Below are positions 17,456-28,484 of a DNA stretch of 60,726 bases, piece by piece. Source of the DNA: a virus; IMG/VR virus record IMGVR_UViG_3300007734_000734, positions 1 through 60,726 of that record; one strand, 5' to 3'. The number at the start of each line of letters is the position of its first letter. The first letter of the stretch is position 1. The notes under the pieces are model-generated. The model did not search any database. It was given only the letters and a program-made list of their open reading frames with translations, and was not told where the DNA came from. The position numbers and the translations under genes are program-made.

Positions 17456-18448
17456 TCAAAAGTCGAGCTTAACCCTTACAAGTGCTTCTTTTGTAAAATC
17501 TTTTAATAATGGTCTTGAAAGTTTAGCTACTGCTAATAATTCATTATTATCATTGTACATTCCTATTGTAGTAATATATGTTTGGGGATTGTTTATAAAC
17601 GAATTGTACAATACTTCTCCTGTACTTCCAGATATGTAACTTGGATTTTCAGAATAATTAAATTCAGCATTTCTAGCTCTAATAAATATATAATCTGATG
17701 AAATTGTTTCTTGGCTGTTTAAGAAAAAACTTGCTCCTCCGCTGATAGCATTAAAGAGTTTTCTATTGTTATATCCATCACTGTCATTAGACTGACTAGA
17801 ATTTAAAGATATAGATTGAGAAATAGCTTGTGGATTTAACAATATTGTTCCAATGTCAGGTAAAAACCACCCATAAGAACCAGATGATAAACTATATCCA
17901 TCTGCATTCACTCCAGTGTATACTGTTCCTTGAGAACCACTAACAATTTGGTAAACTCTTCCTGCGTCATTAAAAACAATAGTTGGGGCTATTAAACTAT
18001 TATCTGTTAAAGTAAGCTGTCCACTACTTCCACTTAAAACTAATGATAACGAACCAGGAAATAGTGATTCTTTATATCTAGTTCTGTCCATTGATAAAAC
18101 CCAAAATTCAGATGATGTAATTGTTCCAAATGTGAAATCTGTATTTTCGTCTCCTATTATTAAATTTTGATATTGAGCATATGTTGATTTAGTTGGTGAA
18201 ACATATGGCACAACATCATTATAATATGCGCTTCCACTGCCGTTTTTATTACCATAAGCTACAGCAAATTGAATTGCTGAAAGATCACTGTTGTAAACGT
18301 TTAAATAAAAAAGTCCAGCTGATGATATTTCTTGTATAGATGAAGTGTAAAAACTAGACAGTCCTACTACTCCTTCAGACCATAATGTGGCAGTGACTGA
18401 GTCTGAACTTATTACAAAATCTTCTTGTGATATTCTGTTAAATGACAT
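17456..18448 (-). CDS. Virion structural protein, paralogue of the 327-aa protein, 330 aa
   Basis: Begins MSFNRISQEDFVISSDSVT and ends with ITTIGMYNDNNELLAVAKL, matching the C-terminus of the adjacent 327-aa gene. Rich in Ser, Gly, Tyr and beta-strand patterns. Tandem duplication of a tail or baseplate component is the likely origin. It is co-transcribed with the 217-aa protein upstream. Confidence 0.75.
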   Translation of the reverse strand: MSFNRISQEDFVISSDSVTATLWSEGVVGLSSFYTSSIQEISSAGLFYLNVYNSDLSAIQFAVAYGNKNGSGSAYYNDVVPYVSPTKSTYAQYQNLIIGDENTDFTFGTITSSEFWVLSMDRTRYKESLFPGSLSLVLSGSSGQLTLTDNSLIAPTIVFNDAGRVYQIVSGSQGTVYTGVNADGYSLSSGSYGWFLPDIGTILLNPQAISQSISLNSSQSNDSDGYNNRKLFNAISGGASFFLNSQETISSDYIFIRARNAEFNYSENPSYISGSTGEVLYNSFINNPQTYITTIGMYNDNNELLAVAKLSRPLLKDFTKEALVRVKLDF

Positions 18449-18452
18449 ATTT

Positions 18453-19106
18453 TTATGATATTTTATTTATTGTTATTGGAATTGTTAATCTTGCTCCGCT
18501 GTCTCTACCTTCAACAGTTAATGTAGCTTGTAAAGATGTATTAGAACCAAATAATGTGTTTACAGTAGTTGCTCTCATGCTAATTGTAGTGCCTACTACT
18601 GTTTTAGAAACATTAGTTCCTAATGTAGTTGTAGTGTTTAAAGCTTGTGCGGCTGGTGTGTTAACACCTACTCCATCAAAATTACTAAATAAGCGTATGT
18701 CTGACACTGTTACTGTGTAACCAGATGTTTCATAAGTGTTTCCACCAAAATAATTTAAAGTTTGTGGGGTAAGAGCTAATGACGCTCCTTGTTTAAGCAC
18801 AATTGCTGATGTTCCTAAGTCTAAGATAGGTAATTTTGCTGTTCCTCTAGGCAGTGTAACTAATTTATACTTCATTATTTGAGTTTCTAAAGGAAATGCT
18901 TCTAATAATGGCATATTTACAATTGCTTCACCATAATATGATGAGCCTGAAGGGTGTGTTGGGTTGTATAATGTGTAGTTTATCTCATCATCTGCTAATG
19001 CAAATTGAGTTATTTTAAAAGATCCATTATTTTGTGCTAATAATTGTCTTCCTTTGGTTGTTAATATTGCGTCTACGGTAATGACCGAATTATTTAAATA
19101 GCCCAT
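18453..19106 (-). CDS. Conserved phage structural protein, 217 aa
   Basis: The N-terminus carries ILTTKGRQLLA and FALADDEINYTLYNPTH, a pattern I recognise from conserved structural proteins of T4-like aquatic phages, followed by MKYKLVTLPRGT. The C-terminal part is a Thr-rich immunoglobulin-like strand domain. It lies between large fibre/baseplate genes and has a late-type motif at 19111-19124. Its precise position in the virion is unknown. Confidence 0.8.
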   Translation of the reverse strand: MGYLNNSVITVDAILTTKGRQLLAQNNGSFKITQFALADDEINYTLYNPTHPSGSSYYGEAIVNMPLLEAFPLETQIMKYKLVTLPRGTAKLPILDLGTSAIVLKQGASLALTPQTLNYFGGNTYETSGYTVTVSDIRLFSNFDGVGVNTPAAQALNTTTTLGTNVSKTVVGTTISMRATTVNTLFGSNTSLQATLTVEGRDSGARLTIPITINKIS

Positions 19107-19110
19107 TTTT

Positions 19111-19124
19111 TATTATAAATATTA
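19111..19124 (-). promoter_or_regulatory. Late-type motif
   Basis: Coding strand TAATATTTATAATA just before 18453-19106. Confidence 0.5.
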
Positions 19125-19141
19125 ATGTATTATGTTTTTTG

Positions 19142-21988
19142 TTAAGGTATCAGTCCTTTATCTTTTAATTTAAGTATGTTTTTATTAAAATTATCTTTTA
19201 ACATTGGAGTAGAAAATTCTGGTACTATAAATCCATCACTGCCGTTATATGTTAATAAATCTGAATCTACAATCATAAATGATGAATTTAAAGTATTTCT
19301 TCTTATCAAAAATGAATTTATGTCTGTTGTTGCTGGTATGGGGTTATTTAACAATATACTCATAGACATTGGAACAGGCAAGGTATAATCAGTATATGTT
19401 GTAGAAATTATGCCAAATACTTGATTTTCATCCCCTTCAAATCTTATTTCATCTCCTGGTTGAATTGAAAAAGGTAAAAATTTAGAGTAACCTGAGTTTA
19501 AAAAGTCTCCAACGTCATTTTGTTGGGTGAAAGGATTAATTGGATTGTATAATTGTGACATCATAAATGAGCCGGTTAATACTCTATCACGACCAGGAAC
19601 AGAGCCAGTTGTAAAAAAATATGGGCTTGAGAATACTTCTAATATTGAAGTAGCTGGATTTTGTAAAACTCTTATTGTTGATGAAGCTATTTCAAAGTTA
19701 TAATTACCATATCCAAATTCTAAGTATATTTGATATTTATATGTATCTTGTGGGGTAAAATATGGTGAGGTAAAAGTAAAGCTTTGAGTAGCAGAATTAT
19801 TTGTAGGATACTGTGTGTAAAATGAACCTACTTGTGTATATGTAGCTCCATCATCTATTGACATTAATAAATATGGAGTTATTCCTCTATATGTTGAGTT
19901 TGTTCCATAATAAAGATTGAATGGAGAAGAGCCTAAACTCTTAAAATATGCTGTAAAATCAAATTGAAAAGCAATTTGTGTTAAGTTTGAATTTAAATCT
20001 ACTTGAATTGAACTAGATTGATATCCGCCTGAGTCTGTTTGAAATGAAGTATTATTAGCATACACAGAACTGGCTATTTTAAATATATATGATACTGTAT
20101 TGCTAGCATATTGAGATTGAATAAATGGGTAAGGATTTAACACCTGATTTGCTGTTCCTAAATATACACTATTATAATCTGGAATGTTAGAACCACTTGT
20201 TCCAAAAGACATAGTTGGTTGAATATTGTAATTCACTGAGTCGCTGCCTGTTTGGGAGGCTATTATTGGATTAGGATACACTCCTGATCTTATTGTTCTT
20301 CTCATTCCAAAAATGCTTACATCTCCAGATGATGAATTTAATATTATATTATTGTTTTTATTTGATTCAAAATTATCTATTAATGTGTAGTAATATGAAC
20401 TAGTTAAACCAGCAGGGACTATTACTTCTCCATCTTCGTCTATTAAATATTTAATATGCGCAGCCATTTTATTAGTTAATATAGGAGTGGTATCTTGTAA
20501 TTTGTCAAAATAAGCAAAATATGTTTGTAAATTTTTAACTGTTGGAGTATTAGAATAGCCTATGTCTCCTTGTGTCCATATGTTTTCTGACTGTTGAGTT
20601 GTTCTTACACCTTCATATCTTGGTAAAATTTGGGCTCTTAAAGCATAATTGTATTTTTTTACAGGAGCGTATTCTGCGGTTCCTGATATTATTTGAGTTT
20701 GATTAGTAGGAATAATGCCTGTTTCATAGTCTACTTTCATAAAATCTTGATTGTATTCTAATCCTGAAGCGTTACCATATAAAGCATTATAATCATTGTA
20801 TTCAAAATCTTGAGAAAAATCAGGTGAAAAGTAAACTAATTCTAATATACCAGATTGAGGCACAGCTTGTGATTGAGTTACTTTAAATTGAAGATTTGTA
20901 ATATCATAAGGATTAGTATCATCACCAACAAATATTAAAGCATATGTTTCATTTTGTATTGGAGTAAAGGAACCAGATAAAACATAATTTCCTGATCCTC
21001 CAAAAGATTTTACAGCAATGCCTATTCCTGTGTTTAAAGGATCCCTTGTTAACGCGACACTACCTTGATTATCTGTAGTAAAACTAGCTGTGAAATGTAG
21101 TATTTTATTAGGTGTATTATTTAATGTATATATACCTGTTGAGGAATTAAAATATCCTAATGGATTAGTTGTAATTGTAGTAAAACTAGCTGTTGTTAAA
21201 CTATCTACACTCACAGTAAATGAAGAAGAATTAGAAGCACTTATTGCATAATTTAATATTTTACCATCTAATTGATTTTCTACAGTGTAATTGTTTGGAG
21301 AGGTATAAGCATTTAGTTTAAATAAAAAATACGTATTGTATTCTGTCCTATCTATTATAGTATATTGTATGTTAATTCCATTAGAATAATTTATTCTAAT
21401 GTATTGTAGTTGTCGTAAAGTTGTGATTTTATTATCTCCGTCTCCATCAATTAAAGCTATTTTAACATAACTTTGAGGAGTTTGGACAAAAGGATTGGTT
21501 TTATCATCATCTTCAAAATAAAAAAACATTTCTCCACTATTTGGCACAGTAGATGTATTTAAAAAATTATTTAATGGAATTGCATTTACATAAGAACCAC
21601 TGTCGCCAAAATAAAATGTTGGAGTGTAATTATTTGCATTTATAGATGGTTCTAAAAATGGATTATTTTCTGATAAATTACTATTAGAAATAAGCATGGT
21701 AGAACCACTGTATTGTCCATTAATAAATTCATTTTGAGTTGAGTCAATAAATTCAACTATACCAACGGGTGTGTTAACTGAACCTGACCATGATTGGACT
21801 ATGTTTACAAATAAATTAGAAGAAGAAATATTACCTTTTAAATCAGGTAATGAACCACCTGTTCCTACAAATATTGTTTCTATTGGGAAAGACTGTTCGT
21901 CAGTTGATGGAATGTATGTTTTTTGACCATATGATAAAGTAGGGTATGAACATATTGAACTTGTTATGGTTATATCTTTTAATGACAT
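19142..21988 (-). CDS. Large virion structural protein, 948 aa
   Basis: Very Ser/Thr/Asn/Tyr-rich beta-strand protein with repeated SGSF-type strand turns, as in phage fibre or baseplate-appendage proteins. No enzyme motif is visible. It begins on the same base that ends the 1051-aa gene (overlap at 21988). Likely part of the tail periphery and possibly host-binding; assignment rests on composition and operon position. Confidence 0.75.
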   Translation of the reverse strand: MSLKDITITSSICSYPTLSYGQKTYIPSTDEQSFPIETIFVGTGGSLPDLKGNISSSNLFVNIVQSWSGSVNTPVGIVEFIDSTQNEFINGQYSGSTMLISNSNLSENNPFLEPSINANNYTPTFYFGDSGSYVNAIPLNNFLNTSTVPNSGEMFFYFEDDDKTNPFVQTPQSYVKIALIDGDGDNKITTLRQLQYIRINYSNGINIQYTIIDRTEYNTYFLFKLNAYTSPNNYTVENQLDGKILNYAISASNSSSFTVSVDSLTTASFTTITTNPLGYFNSSTGIYTLNNTPNKILHFTASFTTDNQGSVALTRDPLNTGIGIAVKSFGGSGNYVLSGSFTPIQNETYALIFVGDDTNPYDITNLQFKVTQSQAVPQSGILELVYFSPDFSQDFEYNDYNALYGNASGLEYNQDFMKVDYETGIIPTNQTQIISGTAEYAPVKKYNYALRAQILPRYEGVRTTQQSENIWTQGDIGYSNTPTVKNLQTYFAYFDKLQDTTPILTNKMAAHIKYLIDEDGEVIVPAGLTSSYYYTLIDNFESNKNNNIILNSSSGDVSIFGMRRTIRSGVYPNPIIASQTGSDSVNYNIQPTMSFGTSGSNIPDYNSVYLGTANQVLNPYPFIQSQYASNTVSYIFKIASSVYANNTSFQTDSGGYQSSSIQVDLNSNLTQIAFQFDFTAYFKSLGSSPFNLYYGTNSTYRGITPYLLMSIDDGATYTQVGSFYTQYPTNNSATQSFTFTSPYFTPQDTYKYQIYLEFGYGNYNFEIASSTIRVLQNPATSILEVFSSPYFFTTGSVPGRDRVLTGSFMMSQLYNPINPFTQQNDVGDFLNSGYSKFLPFSIQPGDEIRFEGDENQVFGIISTTYTDYTLPVPMSMSILLNNPIPATTDINSFLIRRNTLNSSFMIVDSDLLTYNGSDGFIVPEFSTPMLKDNFNKNILKLKDKGLIP

Positions 21989-24900
21989 TAATATGGTATG
22001 TTAAATTCTGTTGAAGTTGGACTACATACAAATGTAATATTTGTATTTATGTTCATTTGAGGTAATGGATATTTATTTCTTTCTAATAAAGTTTGTTTGA
22101 TAACTATACCTGTTGTTAATCCTGCTCTTGATGGTGTAAAATCTTTAATCATTTTAAATAAAGAATTATCATAAAATTTAATTAATCTTATATAATCCCA
22201 TAAATTATAACTATGGGTGTACTTAGAAAAATATTCATCTCTTATTTTATTAAAATCAGGATAATAATTTAATGATGAAGATACTTGTCTTGGATCACCA
22301 ATATACTTACCTATGTTGAAATTTCCAAGCTGAGATATAATATCATCGTTAATTTCATCTTGGGGTGAGAAAGCTACTTCTACATAATTTATGTTTTTAG
22401 TAAAATTTTCTTCTGTAAATGATTTTTGTTGAATTGATATATAGTGAGATAATGTGTTTCCAGAGGGTAAAACATGATCTATTATTTTAATTTTTTCACT
22501 AACTGAATTTTTTATGCCTGAGTGAAATTGATCTTGATACATTATTTCATAGTTAGGTTCAAATGTAAATGAACCTGACAAAAAATAATTGCTGTTTCCT
22601 ATTAAAAAAGAAGCGGTAGATGGAATTTGACTAATTGAAGGATGAATAGAAACTCTAGTCAATGAACTAGTATCATTGTCTAACATTGTGCCTAATGGAG
22701 CCCTGAATAGTAAAGTGTTAAAAGAAGACTCTGCACCTGTTAAGTCATTTCCTTCTATTGAATATGGATTCATTACATAATCATTAAATGACGTTTCATT
22801 TAAAAAATTACTGTACATTCTAAACTCTTGGAATGAACCTGAAAAAGGATAATATGTTTTTCCAGCTATACTTTTACTACTTGTGTAAGAAAGATATATT
22901 AAACCAGTTAATGCTTCATCATAAAGTATACTAGATGAACCTTGGAATCCTATATTATTACTATCATATCCATCATATATGTTATTTTTAGCATATAATT
23001 TATTATATGTAGTTGCGTCACTTATATCATATTTTGACATTACTGACCACCATCCTTCGTCAAAAAAAGGCAAGTAAATACTAGATGATTCATTATTTAC
23101 TAAATTTATAAATTTTAATGTTCCGTAAGTATTATATGGATCAACTATTGAACCGGAGTAAGAGCCACTAGCATATCTTGAACCAGTGTATTCTAATGTT
23201 ATAGTGTATAAATCATTGTACACTAAGGTTTGGTAATAAGGAGTAACATCCGGTATTCCATTTGTTTTAAATCTAAATTCTATAGAATTTGGATCTCCTA
23301 AAATTGAACTAGTAAGATATGTGTACATGTAACCACTGCCTTCAGTGTGAAAAGCATAATTAAACTGATCTACAAAATTATCCCAATTACTTGATGTTGA
23401 TGTTGATTTTCCTCCAAATTCATTTATGCGTAAAATAGTATCTGTAACTCCGTATATGTTAAGAAGTACTCTTAATCCTTCAGGTGTGCCTTTTTTCTTT
23501 AACAGTAAAGGTAAATTATGGTATATTCTTTTGTAAATTTCTTTATTTACATCATCTAATGGTTCTAAAGAGTTTAAATCTGAAGATGTAACAAATGTAT
23601 TTATGTATTCATATCCTGTTGGAGTTGGTAAAGATCCTGTTATGTAAGGTATATTTATGTTACTTCCTGATGGAGTTAATCCTAATAGTGATGAATATAT
23701 GTCTGTTGATGAAAAATTATTTTGATAAATTTTTACACCTAAATCTCTTATAGCTTGTGCTACTAGATCTTTTGAAATGCCATAATTTAATCTATTATCT
23801 GCGTTAAATTTATTAGTAATGTCTTTTAAATATATCCATACATTGTCAAAATTTTGTCCTACCATTTGAACAAATAAATGGTATGGTTTATTTAAAGAAT
23901 CTTCTCTTAAATATGTTGGAATAGAATTTATTAAAGCATCATTGTTATTGTCATCAAAATAAGAAGCAGAAATTGATTGTGTTGTAAACCAATTTATAGA
24001 TGTTAAAGATGTAGTGTTATAATTTACATAAGGCGCAGTTAAATTAGTTTTGGGCCATGCATGACTTTCTGATGAAAAGTATAAGTAGTATTCATATCCA
24101 TCAAAATTTGTTATAATGTCATTTATTTTATTGTCCCAAATTATTTGACTTCCTGATGTATAGTTATTTATTGGTGAGGTATTAGATAAATTACTATTAT
24201 AAGTGTATTCTTCTATTAAAGATAATTTATAGTAAAAATTTTCTAATCGTGTTTGAGCGGATGAAAAATGAGTAAACTCGGAGTAATCATTATAATCTAC
24301 ATTTATTTCTATTCCTTTTTCAATTAATAAACTGTTAATTTGAGACAATAAACTTCCTGATCCATTTATTGAGCTATTTTGTTGTAATGTACTTTGATTA
24401 ACATACGATGTTGTGTTATTAACTTGATCTTTAATGTCTAGATTATAATTAGGGCCACTAATGTATTTTAATTGTTCTTCATAAGAATAAATTGTTTGTA
24501 ATGCAATTTGATAAGCTTGAGATTCTGCTATTTGTTCTACAATCCAACATTTAGATTGATATGTAAATTCACTAGGTAAAGGTTCATATAATTTAATTAA
24601 TACAGTTGGATAATCAGAAGCGTCTAAAAGTACATTATTGGCTATAATTAATTTATTGTCTCCAAAATTTAAATAAAAATCTTGAAAGGAATTTGGTGAA
24701 CTGTGTATTTCAGATATAAATTGAGAAGTTAATGTAATTACATCTGTATTTGAAATAGCTGTAGTACCTAATCTTAATTCTGTTCTGTCTGAACTTATGT
24801 CTTGTATGTAAAAAACTTTATCTGGAGATGATGATATTTTTCTTTTTAAAAAATTATATAAAGTATAGTATTCTCCTTCTCCAAACCCTTGTAATTCTAA

Positions 24901-25143
24901 ATCTAATTGGGGATCTATAACTATATTATTACCTTGAACAGTATAATTTAAATATCCTGTTACATTACTATATACAATGTTTTTATTAGGATCTAAAATA
25001 AAATATTCTAAATAATCTTCATTATGGTCAAAAATAACGTCTACTGTATAGTTAGTTATGAGAGATTCATCTGCATTAGAATAATTTTGTAATTGAAAAT
25101 TATTTGGGTCTAAATTTTGTATGTTTACTATTTTATCTATCAT
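21988..25143 (-). CDS. Large baseplate/fibre-region structural protein, 1051 aa
   Basis: The central part contains LLLKKKGTPEGLRVLLNIYG followed by DTILRINEFGG, a motif I associate with large structural proteins of T4-like aquatic phages. The region after it (about residues 600-820) has a strand pattern like a concanavalin/LamG domain (IEFRFKTNG, GWWSVM, FQEFRMY). It overlaps the 120-aa gene by 4 bases. It could link baseplate to fibres; a carbohydrate-binding domain is an inference. Confidence 0.78.
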   Translation of the reverse strand: MIDKIVNIQNLDPNNFQLQNYSNADESLITNYTVDVIFDHNEDYLEYFILDPNKNIVYSNVTGYLNYTVQGNNIVIDPQLDLELQGFGEGEYYTLYNFLKRKISSSPDKVFYIQDISSDRTELRLGTTAISNTDVITLTSQFISEIHSSPNSFQDFYLNFGDNKLIIANNVLLDASDYPTVLIKLYEPLPSEFTYQSKCWIVEQIAESQAYQIALQTIYSYEEQLKYISGPNYNLDIKDQVNNTTSYVNQSTLQQNSSINGSGSLLSQINSLLIEKGIEINVDYNDYSEFTHFSSAQTRLENFYYKLSLIEEYTYNSNLSNTSPINNYTSGSQIIWDNKINDIITNFDGYEYYLYFSSESHAWPKTNLTAPYVNYNTTSLTSINWFTTQSISASYFDDNNNDALINSIPTYLREDSLNKPYHLFVQMVGQNFDNVWIYLKDITNKFNADNRLNYGISKDLVAQAIRDLGVKIYQNNFSSTDIYSSLLGLTPSGSNINIPYITGSLPTPTGYEYINTFVTSSDLNSLEPLDDVNKEIYKRIYHNLPLLLKKKGTPEGLRVLLNIYGVTDTILRINEFGGKSTSTSSNWDNFVDQFNYAFHTEGSGYMYTYLTSSILGDPNSIEFRFKTNGIPDVTPYYQTLVYNDLYTITLEYTGSRYASGSYSGSIVDPYNTYGTLKFINLVNNESSSIYLPFFDEGWWSVMSKYDISDATTYNKLYAKNNIYDGYDSNNIGFQGSSSILYDEALTGLIYLSYTSSKSIAGKTYYPFSGSFQEFRMYSNFLNETSFNDYVMNPYSIEGNDLTGAESSFNTLLFRAPLGTMLDNDTSSLTRVSIHPSISQIPSTASFLIGNSNYFLSGSFTFEPNYEIMYQDQFHSGIKNSVSEKIKIIDHVLPSGNTLSHYISIQQKSFTEENFTKNINYVEVAFSPQDEINDDIISQLGNFNIGKYIGDPRQVSSSLNYYPDFNKIRDEYFSKYTHSYNLWDYIRLIKFYDNSLFKMIKDFTPSRAGLTTGIVIKQTLLERNKYPLPQMNINTNITFVCSPTSTEFNIPY

Positions 25144-25502
25144 AATGAACTAGAAATTTGAAAATTCAGTAATTGTTGATTAATTTCTAAATTTTGTTGT
25201 TGCAATAAATTAATTTCTTCAATTAATGCTTGAATGTCACTGTTTACAGCATTTGAACCTACATATTCTGTACTTTGTTTTATAAGATATTCATGTGAAT
25301 TTTCTTCCCCATGTTTTGGAATTTGTAAGAAAATCTGATTATATGTTTGGAAAAAACCATCATTTGAATTTAAAATGTCAGAAGGTGAGGGTGGAGCGTA
25401 TGTTTGTGTTGATTTAATTAGTTGAGAAAAAGAAGTATCTATAACTCTTTCATACTGATTTTTGGAAAATGTTTTTTTATTTAAATTTAACTTTTCTTCC
25501 AT
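25140..25502 (-). CDS. Small conserved tail-operon protein, 120 aa
   Basis: Helical protein with a C-terminal coiled coil rich in Gln and Leu (EINLLQQQNLEINQQLL). The middle carries SPSDILNSNDGFFQTYNQIF. It is coupled by 4-base overlaps at both ends, between the 371-aa and 1051-aa structural genes, indicating fixed stoichiometry. Probably a small baseplate or adaptor subunit. Confidence 0.75.
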   Translation of the reverse strand: MEEKLNLNKKTFSKNQYERVIDTSFSQLIKSTQTYAPPSPSDILNSNDGFFQTYNQIFLQIPKHGEENSHEYLIKQSTEYVGSNAVNSDIQALIEEINLLQQQNLEINQQLLNFQISSSL

Positions 25503-26617
25503 TACCCATTAATTATTTTAAAGTTATAATTATCATCTAATATAATAGTGTTATCATCAATTATAACTTTAATTATAATTTTATAATAACGTTCTGGTTC
25601 TAAACCATTCATAAAAATCTTAAAATAACTACTTTTTTCGTCAGCGCTTATTTTAGTGTAAACATCATCAAAATCTACTACAAATTCATTTGTGTACACA
25701 TCTTTTACTGCGTACCATGAATTATCTTCAGGTAAATAATAATTTGTAACATATATTGAAGATGTTGAGAATGTTCTAGTAGGATATTCAGGTCTAACAT
25801 GCATTCTAAATTCATTAATGCTGTCTAAATAAAACACACCAGGATTATTTTGTAATGCGGCTGTAAGTGGTAAAGTATCTATTACACTTAATGTTGATGA
25901 ACCTGTATTCCAAATGTAGTCTTCCCATTTAAATTCTAAACATGGTGGATAAATTGTATGGGTGTCTATAGAAAAATACTTTAACTTTGGTTGTGTATTT
26001 TCATCATTAATGAATTCATCTTGTTGTTTAACAATGAATCCATTGTTAGGTATAGAACTACTGTACCATTTAGAGGTAATGTTAGTAACATTTATGTTAA
26101 CGTCTTTATCACCATAATAAGTGAATAATTGAGAACCACTTAAAGATTGAGTCACATACCAAGTAGCTCCTCCTGGTTCTACTGATGGTGAATATGAACC
26201 TGTTGAGCCAACAGCAAATGAACTAATAGCCCATGCTGTTCCTCCTTGATAATCTCTCCAAATCCAACTTGCCCCATTTTGTGTTTCAGGTAAATTTCCA
26301 AATCGTCCTGTGCCCATATTCCATGATTGAGAAACTGGGTATATTTCGACTGTAGTATTTGAATTTAAAGCTGTAACATTTGCAGTAAGACATTTTACAT
26401 TAGACTGCCATTGTGAGCCAGATATTTTATTGTCAATTACATCTGCTATTTCATCAGATGAAAATTGAATTAGAAAACGACTTGCTTGAGGAGAAGGTGT
26501 TGCTAGTGCTCCTACTTCTAAAGATGCTTCTAAAATTTCATCTAATCCTGTATTCATTTCTGGATACATGGAATATAGAGTTGTGTCTTGTGTTGGAAAT
26601 AATTTATATACAGCCAT
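25502..26617 (-). CDS. Structural protein with DNRLRE-like strand domain, 371 aa
   Basis: The first third reads LFPTQDTTLYSMYPEMNTG followed later by RFLIQFS, the start pattern of DNRLRE-type beta-sandwich domains seen in surface and fibre proteins. The C-terminal third has strand repeats (ARYYKIIIK-like). It sits directly downstream of the gp6-like gene, pointing to a baseplate-attached fibre or wedge component. Confidence 0.72.
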   Translation of the reverse strand: MAVYKLFPTQDTTLYSMYPEMNTGLDEILEASLEVGALATPSPQASRFLIQFSSDEIADVIDNKISGSQWQSNVKCLTANVTALNSNTTVEIYPVSQSWNMGTGRFGNLPETQNGASWIWRDYQGGTAWAISSFAVGSTGSYSPSVEPGGATWYVTQSLSGSQLFTYYGDKDVNINVTNITSKWYSSSIPNNGFIVKQQDEFINDENTQPKLKYFSIDTHTIYPPCLEFKWEDYIWNTGSSTLSVIDTLPLTAALQNNPGVFYLDSINEFRMHVRPEYPTRTFSTSSIYVTNYYLPEDNSWYAVKDVYTNEFVVDFDDVYTKISADEKSSYFKIFMNGLEPERYYKIIIKVIIDDNTIILDDNYNFKIING

Positions 26618-26633
26618 TTTTTTTATTTAATAT

Positions 26634-28484
26634 TTAATAATTAACACAACGACCATTAATATCTTGGTTTGGATATCTGACTTCGAATATCATAGGATCT
26701 AATGAAGGATAAATGGTGTTGTTTTTAGTTGCACCTGATATATCATACGCCCAATCAGAATAACCTAAATTTGCACCTACTTTATTTGATATATTTATTG
26801 TTTTAACAGTTTGAACTCCTTCTATTTTATCTAAAAGAATGTATAATTCTCTTAAAATAATAGGCTGGTTAATTTGCCAATTATCTATTTTAAAATATGT
26901 TTGTAAAGCACTTATACACTTTGTTAATATTTCATTACTATTGTAATTTGGAAGAATAATAATGTCAAAATTAATTCCTATGTTAACAATAAATCCATCT
27001 TTAATATTAACAGCATCGTTTATCATTCGATATTGTGAAAGATAAGTAATAATATTTTGTTTTAAAGCTAAAGAAGCATAGTCTAATTTTTTACTTATAT
27101 TATATGATAGTATATATAAATCTAAAATGCCTACAGATTCACCTATAGATACATTTTGAAGTTTTGTTGGTTCTATGTACGCTTTAGATATGTTACCATA
27201 TTTAGCAGGCATGCTTAACACTCTTACTAAATAATCATCTTGTGTCACAGTTCGTAGTTGACTAGCAAAATTAGCAGATGAATTTTGTCTTATTTCTTCT
27301 ATTGAGTCCCCATCTCCTCCTCCTGAAGCTGCTTGGGGGTTTGTAACTGATAATGAAGCAAATATATCATTAGCTGTATTTGGGTTTAAATTATTATTTG
27401 AAAATAAAGGAGTACTATTTAATTTAGTTAAAGAATTAGCTATTACATTCGCTTTAACTCCTCCTCCTGTTAAATACCTAAATGTAAGAGTAGTATTTGA
27501 AGGTGCAATCCCATAAGTATCTGTAAATAAGAAGTTAGTAGGGGAATATGCCGTTGTAAGTTTAGTTTGTTCAAAAGGTAAGCCAATACCTACATTATCT
27601 GGATTAGGAATTATATTTTCATCTACATCTGATGTTGTTCCTGCACCAAATTGTATTTGTAAAGTAGTTGAATTTTTAAGACGAGTAGTGAATCTTCTTT
27701 GTACTTTTTTTAATTTTAATAAATAAGGAGCGTCATTATTATATTGAGATAAGTTAGGATCATTAAAATTTGTATTTTTAATAGAATTATAAATCATTTC
27801 TTGGCCTAAATAATCTACTTCATACCATATATTTCCATCTGAATCTACACAGTCTAAAACACTAATTAAATTTGTAGCGTTTATTTCTACTGTTGAAAAT
27901 TTTACTGGTGAACCAAACGAAAATGTTTGTGTAATAATAGTAGAAGAAATAGCCTTACGAGATTTTTTTAATAAGTAATATGTTGGATTTCCTCCTGAAA
28001 TTTCATATACTGTGATTTCAGTAGGATCTCCTGAGCCGGAAACTGAAAAATCTACTGGGTCGTTTACTAAAAATAAAACTCCGTTTGTTTGTGAAACTGT
28101 AGAGTTTGCATTAATAAGTAAAGTATAATCAAAATCAGGTATATATGTTGAGCCAGATAATTTTGATGGAACTTTTTGGTAAAAATCAATGTATGTAGTG
28201 GCTATTCCTGTCATATTTGGTTTATAACCAAACATATAAGCTAATTCAAATAAGTTATTTGACTGTCTAGCGAATTGTAAGTAGTTCTCTTGTACTTGAT
28301 TGTCTAAATAAAATGATAATACATCACCTACATATGCTGCCATCTCTATGAACATCATACCTGGGGAAGTAGGACTAAAGTCGTTGTATGTAGTTGGAAA
28401 ATAAGTTTTAGTATAATCTATAAGATTACCTCTAAACTCATCAAAGTTTTTATTTATATATTTTATGTTCTTATTGGAAGCCAT
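26634..28484 (-). CDS. Baseplate wedge protein, gp6-like (baseplate J family), 616 aa
   Basis: The N-terminal region reads DYTKTYFPTTYNDFSPTSPG and FIEMAAYVGDVLSFYLDNQ, the diagnostic opening of T4 gp6/baseplate-J-type proteins. The C-terminal half alternates strands and helices with ITYLSQYRMINDAVNIKDG. Gp6 forms the ring of wedges around the tail hub. The stop of the gp25-like gene and the ATG overlap by one base, the usual gp25-gp6 order. Confidence 0.9.
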   Translation of the reverse strand: MASNKNIKYINKNFDEFRGNLIDYTKTYFPTTYNDFSPTSPGMMFIEMAAYVGDVLSFYLDNQVQENYLQFARQSNNLFELAYMFGYKPNMTGIATTYIDFYQKVPSKLSGSTYIPDFDYTLLINANSTVSQTNGVLFLVNDPVDFSVSGSGDPTEITVYEISGGNPTYYLLKKSRKAISSTIITQTFSFGSPVKFSTVEINATNLISVLDCVDSDGNIWYEVDYLGQEMIYNSIKNTNFNDPNLSQYNNDAPYLLKLKKVQRRFTTRLKNSTTLQIQFGAGTTSDVDENIIPNPDNVGIGLPFEQTKLTTAYSPTNFLFTDTYGIAPSNTTLTFRYLTGGGVKANVIANSLTKLNSTPLFSNNNLNPNTANDIFASLSVTNPQAASGGGDGDSIEEIRQNSSANFASQLRTVTQDDYLVRVLSMPAKYGNISKAYIEPTKLQNVSIGESVGILDLYILSYNISKKLDYASLALKQNIITYLSQYRMINDAVNIKDGFIVNIGINFDIIILPNYNSNEILTKCISALQTYFKIDNWQINQPIILRELYILLDKIEGVQTVKTINISNKVGANLGYSDWAYDISGATKNNTIYPSLDPMIFEVRYPNQDINGRCVNY